Origin: Euryarchaeota archaeon UBA463 | Lineage (GTDB): Archaea > Thermoplasmatota > Poseidoniia > Poseidoniales > Thalassarchaeaceae | Assembly (NCBI GenBank): GCA_002501805.1 | Contig: DAOI01000008.1 | Span: forward strand, 1-64,000 | Length of the DNA stretch: 64,000 nucleotides | Direction of reading: 5' to 3' | Part shown: positions 44,555-53,679 of the stretch, in pieces | Numbering within the stretch: the first letter of the stretch is position 1 | Layout: every line of letters begins with the position of its first letter | Position numbers and translations under genes: made by a program | Notes under the pieces: generated by a model | Databases searched by the model: none | What the model saw: the letters and a program-made list of their open reading frames with translations, nothing else | What the model was told of the DNA's origin: nothing

Positions 44555-45496
44555 TTAGGACAGTCTAGGACCTCTAACGTAAGCCATAGCAACCAATGAT
44601 GTTAGCAGATAGGCTATGCTCGGAGGCGGAAGGGGAGATTCAGACGGAGAGCTATCAACAAGCCAATCGACCAGTATTGCTACTTTCAGGTCGTCTCCAT
44701 CCCATAGCGACGGGAGGGGGACTTCTAATGTCCCTGATGAGTACTGACTAGAGTCCAGTGAAAGTGCCTCAAGAAGAACGTGTTCATATGTCTCTAATCC
44801 ATTCGATCCATCTGGAAAATATGCCTCCTCTTCTATTAGAAGAATCCATGGTTCTAAGATATACTCTTCTTGTGTGACAATAGCTAGCGAGGAAATGTCC
44901 CAATCAAAATTAATGAAGTCCCCTGTCTGGTTTAGATTGAGTATTATATTTCCATTGAGGGGGCCGGTTGCTCCCATGGATAGGGAGGCAGTGTAATCGT
45001 CCATCAAAGAGTCTGAGTTGGACCTAGAACCGTAATGCATCCTCTCACCATCAACAACCTTTGTGGGCGCTAGTCGGGGTGCCCCCCCATTGAGGGTCAC
45101 AGCGTGACCATAGATGTTCGTCCATCGCTCTTCGGTACTATTACTACCGAAAGGGTCACGTGGCTCAAACCAATGTCTATGATAGTGAATTAGTTCTACA
45201 TTTGAGTCTCCTATGGCCTCGTTCATTATACCCTGCGTAGTTACGCAGTTAGTACACCATGTAGCTGTGTATATCTCAATTAAACTCGGCATTTCATCTA
45301 CATTGTAGGAGTGTGTTTCTTCAGTATCATTATTCGAGGAGAGGTTCCAATGCACTGTGAAACCGATCGTTCCACCGTCTACTTGGACACCATCGGAGTC
45401 ATACCTAGCATGGTCCCAGAACTGTTCTGTGGCGGCACTGGCCTGTAATGGAAGAAGAATCACTATCGTCATCATTACTGCCAAGATAACTCTCAT
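44555..45496 (-). CDS. Secreted thioredoxin-like protein, membrane anchored
   Basis: N-terminal signal segment (ILAVMMTIVILLPLQASA), then about 40 residues, then a thioredoxin-fold start with IEIYTATWCTNCVTTQG. The CTNC redox motif and preceding strand are typical. The remaining 200 residues are beta-rich with Asn-x-Ser/Thr sites, and the chain ends with a hydrophobic helix (SIAYLLTSLVAMAYV) next to RGPRLS. It is therefore probably an extracytoplasmic, membrane-tethered thiol oxidoreductase or a related binding protein. No cis-Pro could be assigned with certainty. It precedes the addB-like gene on the same strand by about 40 bases. Confidence 0.7.
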   Translation of the reverse strand: MRVILAVMMTIVILLPLQASAATEQFWDHARYDSDGVQVDGGTIGFTVHWNLSSNNDTEETHSYNVDEMPSLIEIYTATWCTNCVTTQGIMNEAIGDSNVELIHYHRHWFEPRDPFGSNSTEERWTNIYGHAVTLNGGAPRLAPTKVVDGERMHYGSRSNSDSLMDDYTASLSMGATGPLNGNIILNLNQTGDFINFDWDISSLAIVTQEEYILEPWILLIEEEAYFPDGSNGLETYEHVLLEALSLDSSQYSSGTLEVPLPSLWDGDDLKVAILVDWLVDSSPSESPLPPPSIAYLLTSLVAMAYVRGPRLS

Positions 45497-45532
45497 GATA
45501 CTTGGCGGAAGATTGTATTATTGAAGAGTTAC

Positions 45533-46606
45533 TCATAGTTGTGCTGAATCTAGGGCACTGATTGTCCTCTGTACATCATCGTCGGTTATGTGCAGGTGTG
45601 TTACTATTCTTATTGTAGAGCTGTCAATTGTAAGGGCTTGAATGCCCATCCTTTCCAATCTAGAGATTAGCTCCTCGGCCCCTCCCTTGTCACATTTAAC
45701 ATACACCATGTTTGTCTGTACTTGTTCAAGATCGACTTCATAGGAATCCATTCTGTCAAGAGCTGTTGCTATCTCCATAGCCCTGTCATGATCTTCTGAG
45801 AGTCTGTCGATGTTGTTCTCCAGGGAGTATATCCCAGCGGCCGCCAGTACTCCTGCCTGCCTCATCCCCCCTCCGAACATTTTTCTCCACCTGTGTGCTT
45901 TGTAGAGGGTTTCGGTCGAACCCACTAGTACACTTCCCACAGGAGCCCCAAGTCCCTTGCTGAGACATACCGAGATACTATCGTACTCCCTAGCCATTCT
46001 CCTGGGACTCAGTGAGCTGGATATTGAAGCGTTGAAAATCCTAGCTCCGTCTATGTGGGACCTGCAATTGTTTTCCCTGGCAATCTTGGCGATTCCATCC
46101 AGTTTTTCCTTGGAGTAGCAGGTCCCTCCTCCACGATTAGAGGTATTCTCCACACATACCATGCTTCCGTTAGGATAGTGTCCTAGGCTTCCGTCACCTT
46201 TCCTAATTGAGGCTTCCACATCAGCTGGATCCATTATGCCTCCCTCTCCTGGAACGAGAGCTATTGAGCACCCTGATAGAGCAGCATATCCACCTCCCTC
46301 GTAAACGTAAATATGGCTGTATCTCTCTGTTATGACCTCGTCTCCAGGCTCGGTCTGCGCCCTAATAGCAATCGCGTTCGACATAGTTCCCGATGGGACA
46401 AAGAGTGCCTCTTCCTTTCCGAAAATATCTGCTACCATCTCCTGGAGCTCAATAACGGTGGGGTCGTCACCCAATACATCATCACCCACAGATGCCTTAG
46501 CCATAGCCTCTCTCATCTCTGGAGTAGGCTGGGTGACAGTGTCGCTTCTCAGGTCCACCAGCTCGCTAGGATAGTGTCGCATAGGGGTCCCAGAAGGTGT
46601 TTGCAT
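45533..46606 (-). CDS. ltaE: Low-specificity L-threonine aldolase
   Basis: PLP enzyme that cleaves L-threonine or allo-threonine to glycine and acetaldehyde. Signature regions are [66 protein letters not shown] and the PLP lysine in [14 protein letters not shown]. At 357 residues it is normal. The ATG at 46606 could be replaced by the one at 46582 ([11 protein letters not shown]), closer to where homology begins. A palindrome (46641-46655) lies in the promoter region. It fits amino-acid degradation. Confidence 0.93.
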   Translation of the reverse strand: MQTPSGTPMRHYPSELVDLRSDTVTQPTPEMREAMAKASVGDDVLGDDPTVIELQEMVADIFGKEEALFVPSGTMSNAIAIRAQTEPGDEVITERYSHIYVYEGGGYAALSGCSIALVPGEGGIMDPADVEASIRKGDGSLGHYPNGSMVCVENTSNRGGGTCYSKEKLDGIAKIARENNCRSHIDGARIFNASISSSLSPRRMAREYDSISVCLSKGLGAPVGSVLVGSTETLYKAHRWRKMFGGGMRQAGVLAAAGIYSLENNIDRLSEDHDRAMEIATALDRMDSYEVDLEQVQTNMVYVKCDKGGAEELISRLERMGIQALTIDSSTIRIVTHLHITDDDVQRTISALDSAQL

Positions 46607-46640
46607 ATCAAATGAGTATGAAAGCGGTAATTTTCACATA

Positions 46641-46655
46641 CAGTGCTACGCACTG
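46641..46655. promoter_or_regulatory. Palindrome in the ltaE/aquaporin-like divergent region
   Basis: CAGTGC-TAC-GCACTG is a perfect 6-bp inverted repeat with a 3-base centre, about 35-50 bases upstream of the ltaE ATG. That is where an archaeal TATA box and regulator would sit. It is flanked by AT-rich sequence. An operator is possible. It is not a terminator of either gene, because the U-tract would precede the stem on the minus strand. Confidence 0.35.
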
Positions 46656-46778
46656 AAAAAAAATTACATTTAAACTGGAGGAAACTAGATATTTTTCTGG
46701 ATATCAGGTGTTTTCAACTACACCGGCTATTATCAGAAACCTCAAAATTTGCTATTTTAAGCATTTTTTTTAGGTCTT

Positions 46779-46790
46779 AGTTATAAGATA
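46779..46790 (+). promoter_or_regulatory. Candidate TATA box and start choice for the aquaporin-like gene
   Basis: AGTTATAAGATA lies about 50 bases before ATG 46835, and AGGAGG (46821-46826) lies eight bases before that ATG. Transcription from this box would start near 46810, downstream of the in-frame ATG at 46790, which argues for 46835 as the true start. Confidence 0.4.
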
Positions 46791-46834
46791 TGAGTCATGT
46801 GGGCAACCGCTCACTGAGTGAGGAGGAAAAAACA

Positions 46835-47473
46835 ATGGAAATGGATATGAACGCGATGAAAGAAGAGATTGGCGGTGCCTTCGTGGTAGCGTGGCTCGTG
46901 GTTGGCATGGGCTGGGGAAGCCTTGGTGCGGCTGTCGTTATGGCAGGTGTATGGATGGCATTCTCAGGTGCTCACGTACTACCGGTGATAACATGGATGC
47001 ATATGATGACAGGAGATCTCAGTGACGCTGAGGGCAACTGGATGCCTAACGGTATGCGACTGCTAGCGCAGATCGTAGGAGCCCTATTGGCCATCCTAAT
47101 GATGACCGAGATGGGAGCGATAGAGTCGACATGGGATCAAGTACAACCAGGATTCGATGCACCTGATGCATGGGGGGCGATTACGATGGTAGCCGCTGGT
47201 GCTATCTTCTGGACAATACACACCAGAGCTGATTCAGCATGGGTGAGCGGTTTCGCCGTAATGGCTCTAGCTGGAATGATGGGGATGACCTACGATGTAA
47301 TGGCTGGAGAAGTCGTTGCTGCTACAGTAAGTACGACCGGTGCCGGTGAAATGGCATCATCAATCGCTAGTTCAGGTCACGAGATTGCAGCAATTGCACA
47401 GGCCTGGATAGTTGACGGTCTTCTCTGCGGTCTTGGGGCACTAGTTGCTGTCAAGGTCGACGAGATGGTCTGA
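46835..47473 (+). CDS. Degenerate aquaporin (MIP)-like membrane protein
   Basis: 212 residues with about six hydrophobic helices in the layout of a small MIP channel. WMAFSGAHVLPVITWM lines up with the first half-helix of aquaporins (SGAHINPAVTL), but the NPA motif reads VLPV. The second NPA box cannot be found; the matching region has AGMMGMTYDVMAGEV. Without the two NPA boxes, normal water selectivity is doubtful, and it may pass another solute or be a divergent MIP relative. The ATG at 46835 is supported by a strong AGGAGG. The C-terminus ends VAVKVDEMV. Confidence 0.5.
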   Translation: MEMDMNAMKEEIGGAFVVAWLVVGMGWGSLGAAVVMAGVWMAFSGAHVLPVITWMHMMTGDLSDAEGNWMPNGMRLLAQIVGALLAILMMTEMGAIESTWDQVQPGFDAPDAWGAITMVAAGAIFWTIHTRADSAWVSGFAVMALAGMMGMTYDVMAGEVVAATVSTTGAGEMASSIASSGHEIAAIAQAWIVDGLLCGLGALVAVKVDEMV

Positions 47474-47558
47474 AATCTATAACAGGACCAAGAAAACGTA
47501 AGGCGGGCTGGGGGGATTTCCTCCCAGTCTGCCGATTATCAAAAATATCTCAATGAAT

Positions 47559-47903
47559 TCACTTCACTAGTGGAAGGCTACTAGTGATTGAGTCAATGTC
47601 ACTTCTCTTACCCGGACCTAGACCAACCACAGTCACTGTTCCCGGGGGAATCTCGGTATGTCCAGCATCCTTCACCATGCAGGATATTATTCCGCTCTCC
47701 GCGGCTTCTCCATATATCCTCCTCAGCCCTTCTAGGTGAGGGGCAGAGACGACAATCTTCCTAGCGCCTTCTCTGAGATACCTGTCGAGCATTCTACTAT
47801 CCTTGGAGCTTGCCTTGAGTACGCACTCTGATACTGCATGTCCACACTGTGCCGCCAGCTTCCCCTTGGTTAGATTTAGATCGGCCCTAGTGACTAGGAC
47901 CAT
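47559..47903 (-). CDS. pth2: Peptidyl-tRNA hydrolase, Pth2 family
   Basis: Releases stalled peptides from peptidyl-tRNA. The archaeal/eukaryal Pth2 fold is recognised by VLVTRADLNLTKGKLAAQCG (with the catalytic Lys-x-x-x-Q region), HAVSECV, ARKIVVSAPHLEGL, MVKDAGHTEIPPGTVTVVGL and the final GPG. The length of 114 is typical. It starts seven bases after the ECF S-component gene on the same strand. Confidence 0.96.
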   Translation of the reverse strand: MVLVTRADLNLTKGKLAAQCGHAVSECVLKASSKDSRMLDRYLREGARKIVVSAPHLEGLRRIYGEAAESGIISCMVKDAGHTEIPPGTVTVVGLGPGKRSDIDSITSSLPLVK

Positions 47904-47910
47904 GGTTAGC

Positions 47911-48561
47911 TCAGATGCTACTCTTGACAGGGCTTACCACCACCTCTCTACTAGTAGAGTGCCTTGACATGATATCGGATATCGGCTCGGCCATCCACGC
48001 TGCGAAGGCGATATTGCCGACGCCGTGGACCAAATCGAATGGTAGGCCCGCCAATATGTACACTGGAAGAGTCTCAAGAGGGAGGGTGTGCAATACGCTT
48101 GCTGAGACGACCCAGTCGAAAACGAAGGCTACAACGAATGAGACACTGGCCACTCTAGGAACGGAAATCTTGTCATCGACCCTGAGGCTCTGCGATAGCA
48201 AGGCACCCGTTACTCCAACTAGTGACCATCCCAGTGCCTGGTAAAATGTCCAGAGGCCATGGCCCATTACCAGATTAGATGAGATTGCGATTATCGTGGC
48301 CACACTAATAGATCTTGTAGCCCCGTAATGAATTCCCACCAGAAGCACAACCACGGTAACCGGTTGCACGTTGGGGAGCGGTTCGAGGAGTATCCTTCCC
48401 GTGATTGCGAATATGGTCATCAATGCGAGGATTGTCAGGTCACTTCCGGAATCTAGGGATTTCTCGGCCTTCCACATTGACCATGCCACTACTGCCAACA
48501 AGGAGAGATTGAGAACAAGTGTCTCGAAGGGGGAGAGAACTATTGCATGTGCGTCCAGCAT
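47911..48561 (-). CDS. ECF transporter S component (vitamin uptake, CbrT-like)
   Basis: Membrane protein with about six helices. The central segment PNVQPVTVVVLLVGIHYGAT, then SNLVMGHGLWTFYQALGWSL and VGVTGALL, matches a family of ECF S components (PNV-PVT, SN-fG-GpWt--Q---W) linked to cobalamin or related vitamin uptake. The S component binds substrate and needs an energising T protein and two ATPases, none of which are nearby. It is therefore likely to share a common module. The substrate is inferred. It is upstream of pth2. Confidence 0.68.
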   Translation of the reverse strand: MLDAHAIVLSPFETLVLNLSLLAVVAWSMWKAEKSLDSGSDLTILALMTIFAITGRILLEPLPNVQPVTVVVLLVGIHYGATRSISVATIIAISSNLVMGHGLWTFYQALGWSLVGVTGALLSQSLRVDDKISVPRVASVSFVVAFVFDWVVSASVLHTLPLETLPVYILAGLPFDLVHGVGNIAFAAWMAEPISDIMSRHSTSREVVVSPVKSSI

Positions 48562-48620
48562 TGTATCACTCTCCCAGTGATGAGAGGGCCAGTCTATTCA
48601 TAATTCCGCTCATAAAGTAC

Positions 48621-49175
48621 TCACCATGTCTCTATATTCCAACTTATTACATCGCCCTCTTCCATCACCAAACTGCCAATTCCGACCACGGAGTACCGGC
48701 CATTATGGGTCAGGCTCCAGTATGCTCCGTTGAAATCGCCTTGGACCTCTTGATCGTTCAGGCCTCCAATAGTATGGACGAATTCCCCCCAGTTGGGGTT
48801 CACGGAGTACCCCACGGCCAAGTGCCCTCCGGCGACCCTTGTTGCGTCCATCATGAAATTCATCCCATCTGTGTAACCCTCGAACCCCCCAACGCAAGCG
48901 CCAGTTAGATTGAGGTCGTAATTGACTCCGATCATGGAACCATCAGCATTAATCATCGAAACCCCCGAAGAATATACAGGATGAGGATGTTCCACTGGGA
49001 AGTAAATGCATATCGCTTGGTTTTCATCCCATTCGTTTGGCAGTCCGACGTGAGATGACTCGCTATCACTTACGAATCTAGCAACCTCTTCGTTAACTGA
49101 GTCTGTGATGAAAGGTAGAAGGAGTAACACGGTATAAAGTAAGGCAATGGAACCTAGTCTAAGTTTATCCGACAT
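48621..49175 (-). CDS. Membrane-anchored extracellular protein, unknown
   Basis: One hydrophobic helix near the N-terminus (GSIALLYTVLLLLPFITDSV) and about 150 residues of polar, beta-rich sequence with two Cys (NQAICIYFPVEHPH and LTGACVGGFEGYTDG) that may pair outside the cell. Gly/Asn-rich turns and NGRYSVVGIGSLV near the end suggest a jelly-roll or lectin-like body, but no family is recognised. It is followed on the same strand by the S-component and pth2 genes. Confidence 0.55.
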   Translation of the reverse strand: MSDKLRLGSIALLYTVLLLLPFITDSVNEEVARFVSDSESSHVGLPNEWDENQAICIYFPVEHPHPVYSSGVSMINADGSMIGVNYDLNLTGACVGGFEGYTDGMNFMMDATRVAGGHLAVGYSVNPNWGEFVHTIGGLNDQEVQGDFNGAYWSLTHNGRYSVVGIGSLVMEEGDVISWNIETW

Positions 49176-49231
49176 GGAGTTATTTCCATGGTAATTGGGT
49201 CCTTAAATTTTGCAGTTATTACATCCTAACT

Positions 49232-51262
49232 TCAGAGATTCTGCTTACTTATCTTGTCTCTGAGAACCTGGCTTACTATCTTCCCGTCAGCAGAGCCTCC
49301 GAGCTTCTGCATCACCAACCCCATTAGTGGCCCCACAGCTGACATCCCTCGCTCGGAGATGAAATCGGCTTTCTCGATCATAATTGCCTCCACAGCATCC
49401 TCGACCTCACTATTATTGGCAGGGATGAACCCCCGAGATGTAGCCTCAGATAGCATCCAATGAATCAAATCAGTGATTTTTCTCCTAGACGATTCTTCCA
49501 CGAGGGGAAGAATGCCCTCCCTGGTTATTTGGCCTGTCTCCCTTAGGTGGACTGCCACAGAAAGTGCGGGGACGTTGGAAGTTCCGAATTCCAGTAGAGC
49601 GCTTGCCCAAGCCTTGGCTGGAAGGCCAAGATCTCCCTCTATTCCCTCGAATAGAATATCGTCTAATTCTCCGTTGAGAACGGATTCTGCTTGGTTATGA
49701 GATATATCCAGTTCGGACAGCCTCTGTAATCGCTCGTCTGAACTTGGAGGTAGGTTCGAACATATTGATTCCCATCTTTCGATAGAGATTTCTTGCAGGG
49801 GCACATCTGTCTCTGGATACATTCTTGCACCCCCTGGAAGAGGCCTGAGTGCAGTGGTTGTTCCATCGTCTGGCTGGCCCTTCCTGACAACGACGTTTCT
49901 CACTTCTTGAGGGATTCTGTGATATGCCATTCTACATCTTTCTATGACAGATTCCAGAGCTAGCTTTGCTTGCCAGTGTGGGGCAACACAGAATGCGAAG
50001 GCGTCGCTCTCTGAAAGCTCCAACGATGTTCTTATTGTGATTACATCTTCTTCTGATATTCCATACGATGGCAGTTCGTCTGAATGGAAGATTCCAGCTA
50101 CTCCTGCTAATTTTGCCGCGCTGGCGAGCTCCCTTCCTAGACGAGGTAGCTGAGCTCCTTGCTGATCTGGAGACTTTGTACCCAGCTTTCCTTTGAATCC
50201 TGGAAGCCTAACGGCAAGAGGAGTTGCTCCTTCAGAAAGAGCATTGCTGACCATCGAGGACTCACATGACAATAGTGATTCGGAAATATCATGGAACTCC
50301 ATTGGAACTCTGGATTTGGCAGCCATTGCCACCCTATTTTCTATCGTTATCTCAGTATCTCTTCGATCAGGAGGAAGTGGGGGCAATTTTGCTTCATCTC
50401 TCAACTGATTTGTCAGTCTATACATGTGTAGCTGTCTGGCCATCTCGATTCTTATTATTCTTGGAATCCACTCTAAATCCTGACATCCCTTGATCTCAAC
50501 CCTGTCACCACAAGCGATACTGACATTGAGGTCTTGCCTTATGGATCCCAAACCTCTTCTTACCCTTCTTGTATCCCTTAGTAGGGAGCCCAGTGCAATG
50601 GCAGATTCCTTTGCATGCTCGGGAGTGGTGATATCAGGGTCGGTGGCTATCTCCACTAGTGGAAGTCCTAGCCTATCCAGGGTATATGTCACTACTTCTC
50701 CGTCGGGGGTTGATTTGGTCTCGAGCTTTCTCGCAGAGTCCTCTTCTAAGCATATCACTGAAACACCTACTTCTCCGGTGTCTGTAAGCAATTGGCCATT
50801 CGTAGAGACTAGTGTGGTCCTCTGGAATCCGCTCGTGTTGGAACCATCGACTACTGTTTTCCTCATTGGCTGGAGGGCGGGCACGGGTTTTGCGTGTAGC
50901 ATAGCAGACATTGTCAGCACTACGTCTACGGCATCTTGATCATGAGGAAGGGGGGGGGCCTCATCCAACTCGATTAGTCCTGCATTTGGAGGTTGGACAT
51001 ACACGAAGGTTCTGTTTCTGCGTTGTTCGAACCTTGCCGCGATGTCTATCTTCCCTCCCTCTCCTTGAGATGCTCTGAGTCTCCTCTCAGAGTGGTTCCA
51101 GTCTTCTGGGATATCCTCGATTCCGAACTCATACAGCTCACTGGGCATTCTAGAGTGTAGCTTTCCCGTAGCTAGTTGCTGGTGTATCTCGAGACCACAC
51201 ATGAAACCTAAGGAGTCTGGGTCCAAGGAAGCTGGATTTGAGACGTCTCCCAGTGGCTCCAT
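49232..51262 (-). CDS. gatE: Glutamyl-tRNA(Gln) amidotransferase subunit E
   Basis: Archaeal-specific kinase/amidotransferase subunit that works with GatD to turn Glu-tRNA(Gln) into Gln-tRNA(Gln). The start FMCGLEIHQQLATGKLHSRM is the GatB/GatE cradle signature. FVYVQPPNAGLIELDEAPP, LVEIATDPDITTPEHA and RRGLGSIRQDLNVSI follow. An AspRS-like insertion (about 290-410) distinguishes GatE from GatB. The C-terminal helical and YqeY-like tail (VGPLMGLVMQKLGGSADGKI) is present. GatD is not in this window. The gene lies about 30 bases downstream of mcm on the same strand. Confidence 0.95.
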   Translation of the reverse strand: MEPLGDVSNPASLDPDSLGFMCGLEIHQQLATGKLHSRMPSELYEFGIEDIPEDWNHSERRLRASQGEGGKIDIAARFEQRRNRTFVYVQPPNAGLIELDEAPPLPHDQDAVDVVLTMSAMLHAKPVPALQPMRKTVVDGSNTSGFQRTTLVSTNGQLLTDTGEVGVSVICLEEDSARKLETKSTPDGEVVTYTLDRLGLPLVEIATDPDITTPEHAKESAIALGSLLRDTRRVRRGLGSIRQDLNVSIACGDRVEIKGCQDLEWIPRIIRIEMARQLHMYRLTNQLRDEAKLPPLPPDRRDTEITIENRVAMAAKSRVPMEFHDISESLLSCESSMVSNALSEGATPLAVRLPGFKGKLGTKSPDQQGAQLPRLGRELASAAKLAGVAGIFHSDELPSYGISEEDVITIRTSLELSESDAFAFCVAPHWQAKLALESVIERCRMAYHRIPQEVRNVVVRKGQPDDGTTTALRPLPGGARMYPETDVPLQEISIERWESICSNLPPSSDERLQRLSELDISHNQAESVLNGELDDILFEGIEGDLGLPAKAWASALLEFGTSNVPALSVAVHLRETGQITREGILPLVEESSRRKITDLIHWMLSEATSRGFIPANNSEVEDAVEAIMIEKADFISERGMSAVGPLMGLVMQKLGGSADGKIVSQVLRDKISKQNL

Positions 51263-51292
51263 GGTCTAACGAGTAGGCTTTTACTCATAGGC

Positions 51293-53470
51293 TCAACGGA
51301 CGAAAGAGTATGTTCCTCCACGGGGAGAGAAAATTTCTCCACTGATACTCATAGAGGAAATTACTCCATCGACCTGTCCCTCGTTGATCCCCAGATCAGT
51401 AGCCCTGTTGTAAATCTCGTCAATGTCTGCAGTTCCTCCTCTCTCCATACAAATGCCTCTAATGATTTTCCTAACGTTCCTGTCGATATTCCTCTTTGAA
51501 GCGGAAACTCCAGAGTGAATCTCTGACTCATCCTCGATATTTGAGTCCTCTCTCCAATGCTTGTAGACGGCCAAGGCCATCTTTGCATCGTTTTCATCTG
51601 CCGTGTGTTTTAGATGCATTCTGGCATGTGCTTCGGTAAGTCGGATTAGTGCTTCGATAGCCCTAGCAGTAATCGGAATTGGCCTGTCCTTGTCCCCATC
51701 GCCCTCATACTCTCCTGGAGACCTGTCTAGCGCGGCAGTCTCATTCCTGACCTGAACATAGTAATCTGAAATCATCAACTTTGCCTTGTCATTTAACTGC
51801 GGGAAGAACGTTCTCTTGGCGTATGCCACATATTTTCTAAGGAAATCCATAGTTAGGTGCTTGTTTCCATCTACTCCGATACCAAATACCTCTCCTTCCT
51901 CTGTCTCAGAGGGCTCAAAGGGCAGGTCCTGTAGGCTCATTTCACTTGGTGATGAGCTTCTTATGTCGAGTATGTGCGTTGCTATTTTAGTGTCAGTAGA
52001 CTTTTCAGTATCATCTCTGATTAGCCATAGTAAGTCAAATCTTGATGCTAGTGGATAAGGCAAGTCGGTCTCTTTGAATGAAGTCATGATTGATGTCCTT
52101 TCATTCCTATTTGAGAATCTCCCGTCTTTCGGATTTGCCGCTGCGAGGACCGCGCACCTAGAGGGGAGGGTTGCTGTTATTCCTCCCTTTGCGACGAAAA
52201 TCTTCTGTTGTTCCATCGCAGGGTGCATGGCGCTACGATCGTCTGGGGAGATTTTGTCAAACTCATCAATAGCTGCTAATCCTCTGTCTGAAAGAGGAAG
52301 AACCCCCGCCTCCAAGGCAAACCTGCCATCTCCGAAGGAGTCCCTGATTGCCGCCGCAGTTAAGCCGGCACCCGAAGTCCCTCCCCCAGAAGCAAACTTT
52401 CCCCTAGGAGAAATATTGGACATGTATCCGAGAAGCTGAGACTTAGCAACACCAGGGTCTCCCATCAGTAGAATATGGATGTCACCCCTTAGATACGTAT
52501 CATCAGCGGTTTTCCTCCTTACTCCTCCAAACAGCTGTAGTGCTAGAGATCTTTTGATTAGCTTGAGCTTGTCATTGGCGAATATTGACGGAGCTATAGA
52601 TTTCTGCATGAGCGTCAATAATTCACCCGATGCGGCAATCTCTTCGATTTGCTCTCTTTCCTCATCATTTATCTTAATCTCAGTGAAAGGAACACTCTCG
52701 TGTCTGGAGCTAATCATTTGGTATACGATATCGAACATTGGGGTCTTCTTGTTTCTCTTTATCTCGGACCTCACTACAGGAATCACATTTGCAGTTATTC
52801 TTTGCCCGGGAAGGTGCTTGTTGACTAAGTCGCCTTCCAGCAGTACATTGGCCCGGGAAGGTTGTGCCCCACTAGGTACATTCTCAGGTAGCTCCTGAAT
52901 CTCCAGCCATTGGTTGTTTATCATCCGAGAGCTATTCAATACTAGGTTGAATCTGGTCGAGTCGTTCCCTCTGATTGAACGTCCACATCCAGTGGCCTCA
53001 GGGCATCTCAACGGCTCAATCAATTCGCTTTCATTGGTCTGATCTATTTGTTGGGAGTTACCACAGGACTCACACTCGAAGACAGCAACATGTATCCTAG
53101 GCTTCAATTGGGACATTTTTGTTACTATCACGTCTAAGCTCCTCAATTTGTCTATATCTCTTGATCCTATATCTCTGAGTGGGCTTAGGGTGTCTCTTGG
53201 AAGATCGGAAAGTATGACTCTTGCATCTAGATCTTCTCCCCTATCTCTACAAATTTCACTCAGTACCTTGTGTCCACTGGAGATTATACTACGGGGGTTG
53301 CTCAGGATATCCTCTGCGAAATCTGGATCGAATCCGGTTAACTCATGGAATGATACCTCGACGATGTGACTAGTAGTTTGCTTTGAAAGAAGGAGTGTGA
53401 TCTCATGCTCCTTGGCCTCTGAGAGAAAGGTCTTCCATCTGGCAGCTGAATCATGAGTAGCCATCGTCAT
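51293..53470 (-). CDS. mcm: Minichromosome maintenance helicase MCM
   Basis: Replicative AAA+ hexameric helicase. The N-terminal zinc site is in CESCGNSQQ and CPEATGCGRS. Walker A is GDPGVAKSQLL, Walker B is AAIDEFDKI, sensor 1 follows in AAANPKDGRF and the arginine finger is in LASRFDLLW. A winged-helix tail closes the protein (RGICMERGGTADIDEIYNRA). The length of 725 is normal and there is no intein. The ATG at 53470 is chosen because GGAGGTT lies five bases upstream. The 209-base divergent gap before it contains an inverted repeat. PolB and the GINS protein in this window are its probable partners. Confidence 0.97.
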   Translation of the reverse strand: MTMATHDSAARWKTFLSEAKEHEITLLLSKQTTSHIVEVSFHELTGFDPDFAEDILSNPRSIISSGHKVLSEICRDRGEDLDARVILSDLPRDTLSPLRDIGSRDIDKLRSLDVIVTKMSQLKPRIHVAVFECESCGNSQQIDQTNESELIEPLRCPEATGCGRSIRGNDSTRFNLVLNSSRMINNQWLEIQELPENVPSGAQPSRANVLLEGDLVNKHLPGQRITANVIPVVRSEIKRNKKTPMFDIVYQMISSRHESVPFTEIKINDEEREQIEEIAASGELLTLMQKSIAPSIFANDKLKLIKRSLALQLFGGVRRKTADDTYLRGDIHILLMGDPGVAKSQLLGYMSNISPRGKFASGGGTSGAGLTAAAIRDSFGDGRFALEAGVLPLSDRGLAAIDEFDKISPDDRSAMHPAMEQQKIFVAKGGITATLPSRCAVLAAANPKDGRFSNRNERTSIMTSFKETDLPYPLASRFDLLWLIRDDTEKSTDTKIATHILDIRSSSPSEMSLQDLPFEPSETEEGEVFGIGVDGNKHLTMDFLRKYVAYAKRTFFPQLNDKAKLMISDYYVQVRNETAALDRSPGEYEGDGDKDRPIPITARAIEALIRLTEAHARMHLKHTADENDAKMALAVYKHWREDSNIEDESEIHSGVSASKRNIDRNVRKIIRGICMERGGTADIDEIYNRATDLGINEGQVDGVISSMSISGEIFSPRGGTYSFVR

Positions 53471-53545
53471 CTTCTAACCTCCGGGCATATGAGACGGGAA
53501 GTCACGGTCTATAACCAAAATGTATGGTGATGTTGACCCCCTTTG

Positions 53546-53607
53546 TTCCAGTGGAGATTTTTTTCTTTTTTGAGGTGATTTTGAGGGATTTCGCTCTTCC
53601 ACTGGAA
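53546..53607. repeat. 10-bp perfect inverted repeat upstream of mcm
   Basis: TTCCAGTGGA (53546-53555) and its exact complement TCCACTGGAA (53598-53607) are separated by a 42-base spacer rich in T and G. They lie in the divergent gap between mcm and the DUF296 gene. They could form a large hairpin or be paired protein-binding sites. The rest of the 209-base gap is T-rich with no gene or tRNA. Confidence 0.55.
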
Positions 53608-53679
53608 TGATGATGGTTTTTTGCCGATTGTGAAAAGTTCCTTAGAGAAGTTGAAATCATTGCTTGTGATACGAGATAC

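Noticed and set aside
46641..46655. Intrinsic terminator
   Set aside because: On the plus strand the stem is followed by A residues, and on the minus strand the T-run comes before the stem, so it has the wrong polarity for either gene.
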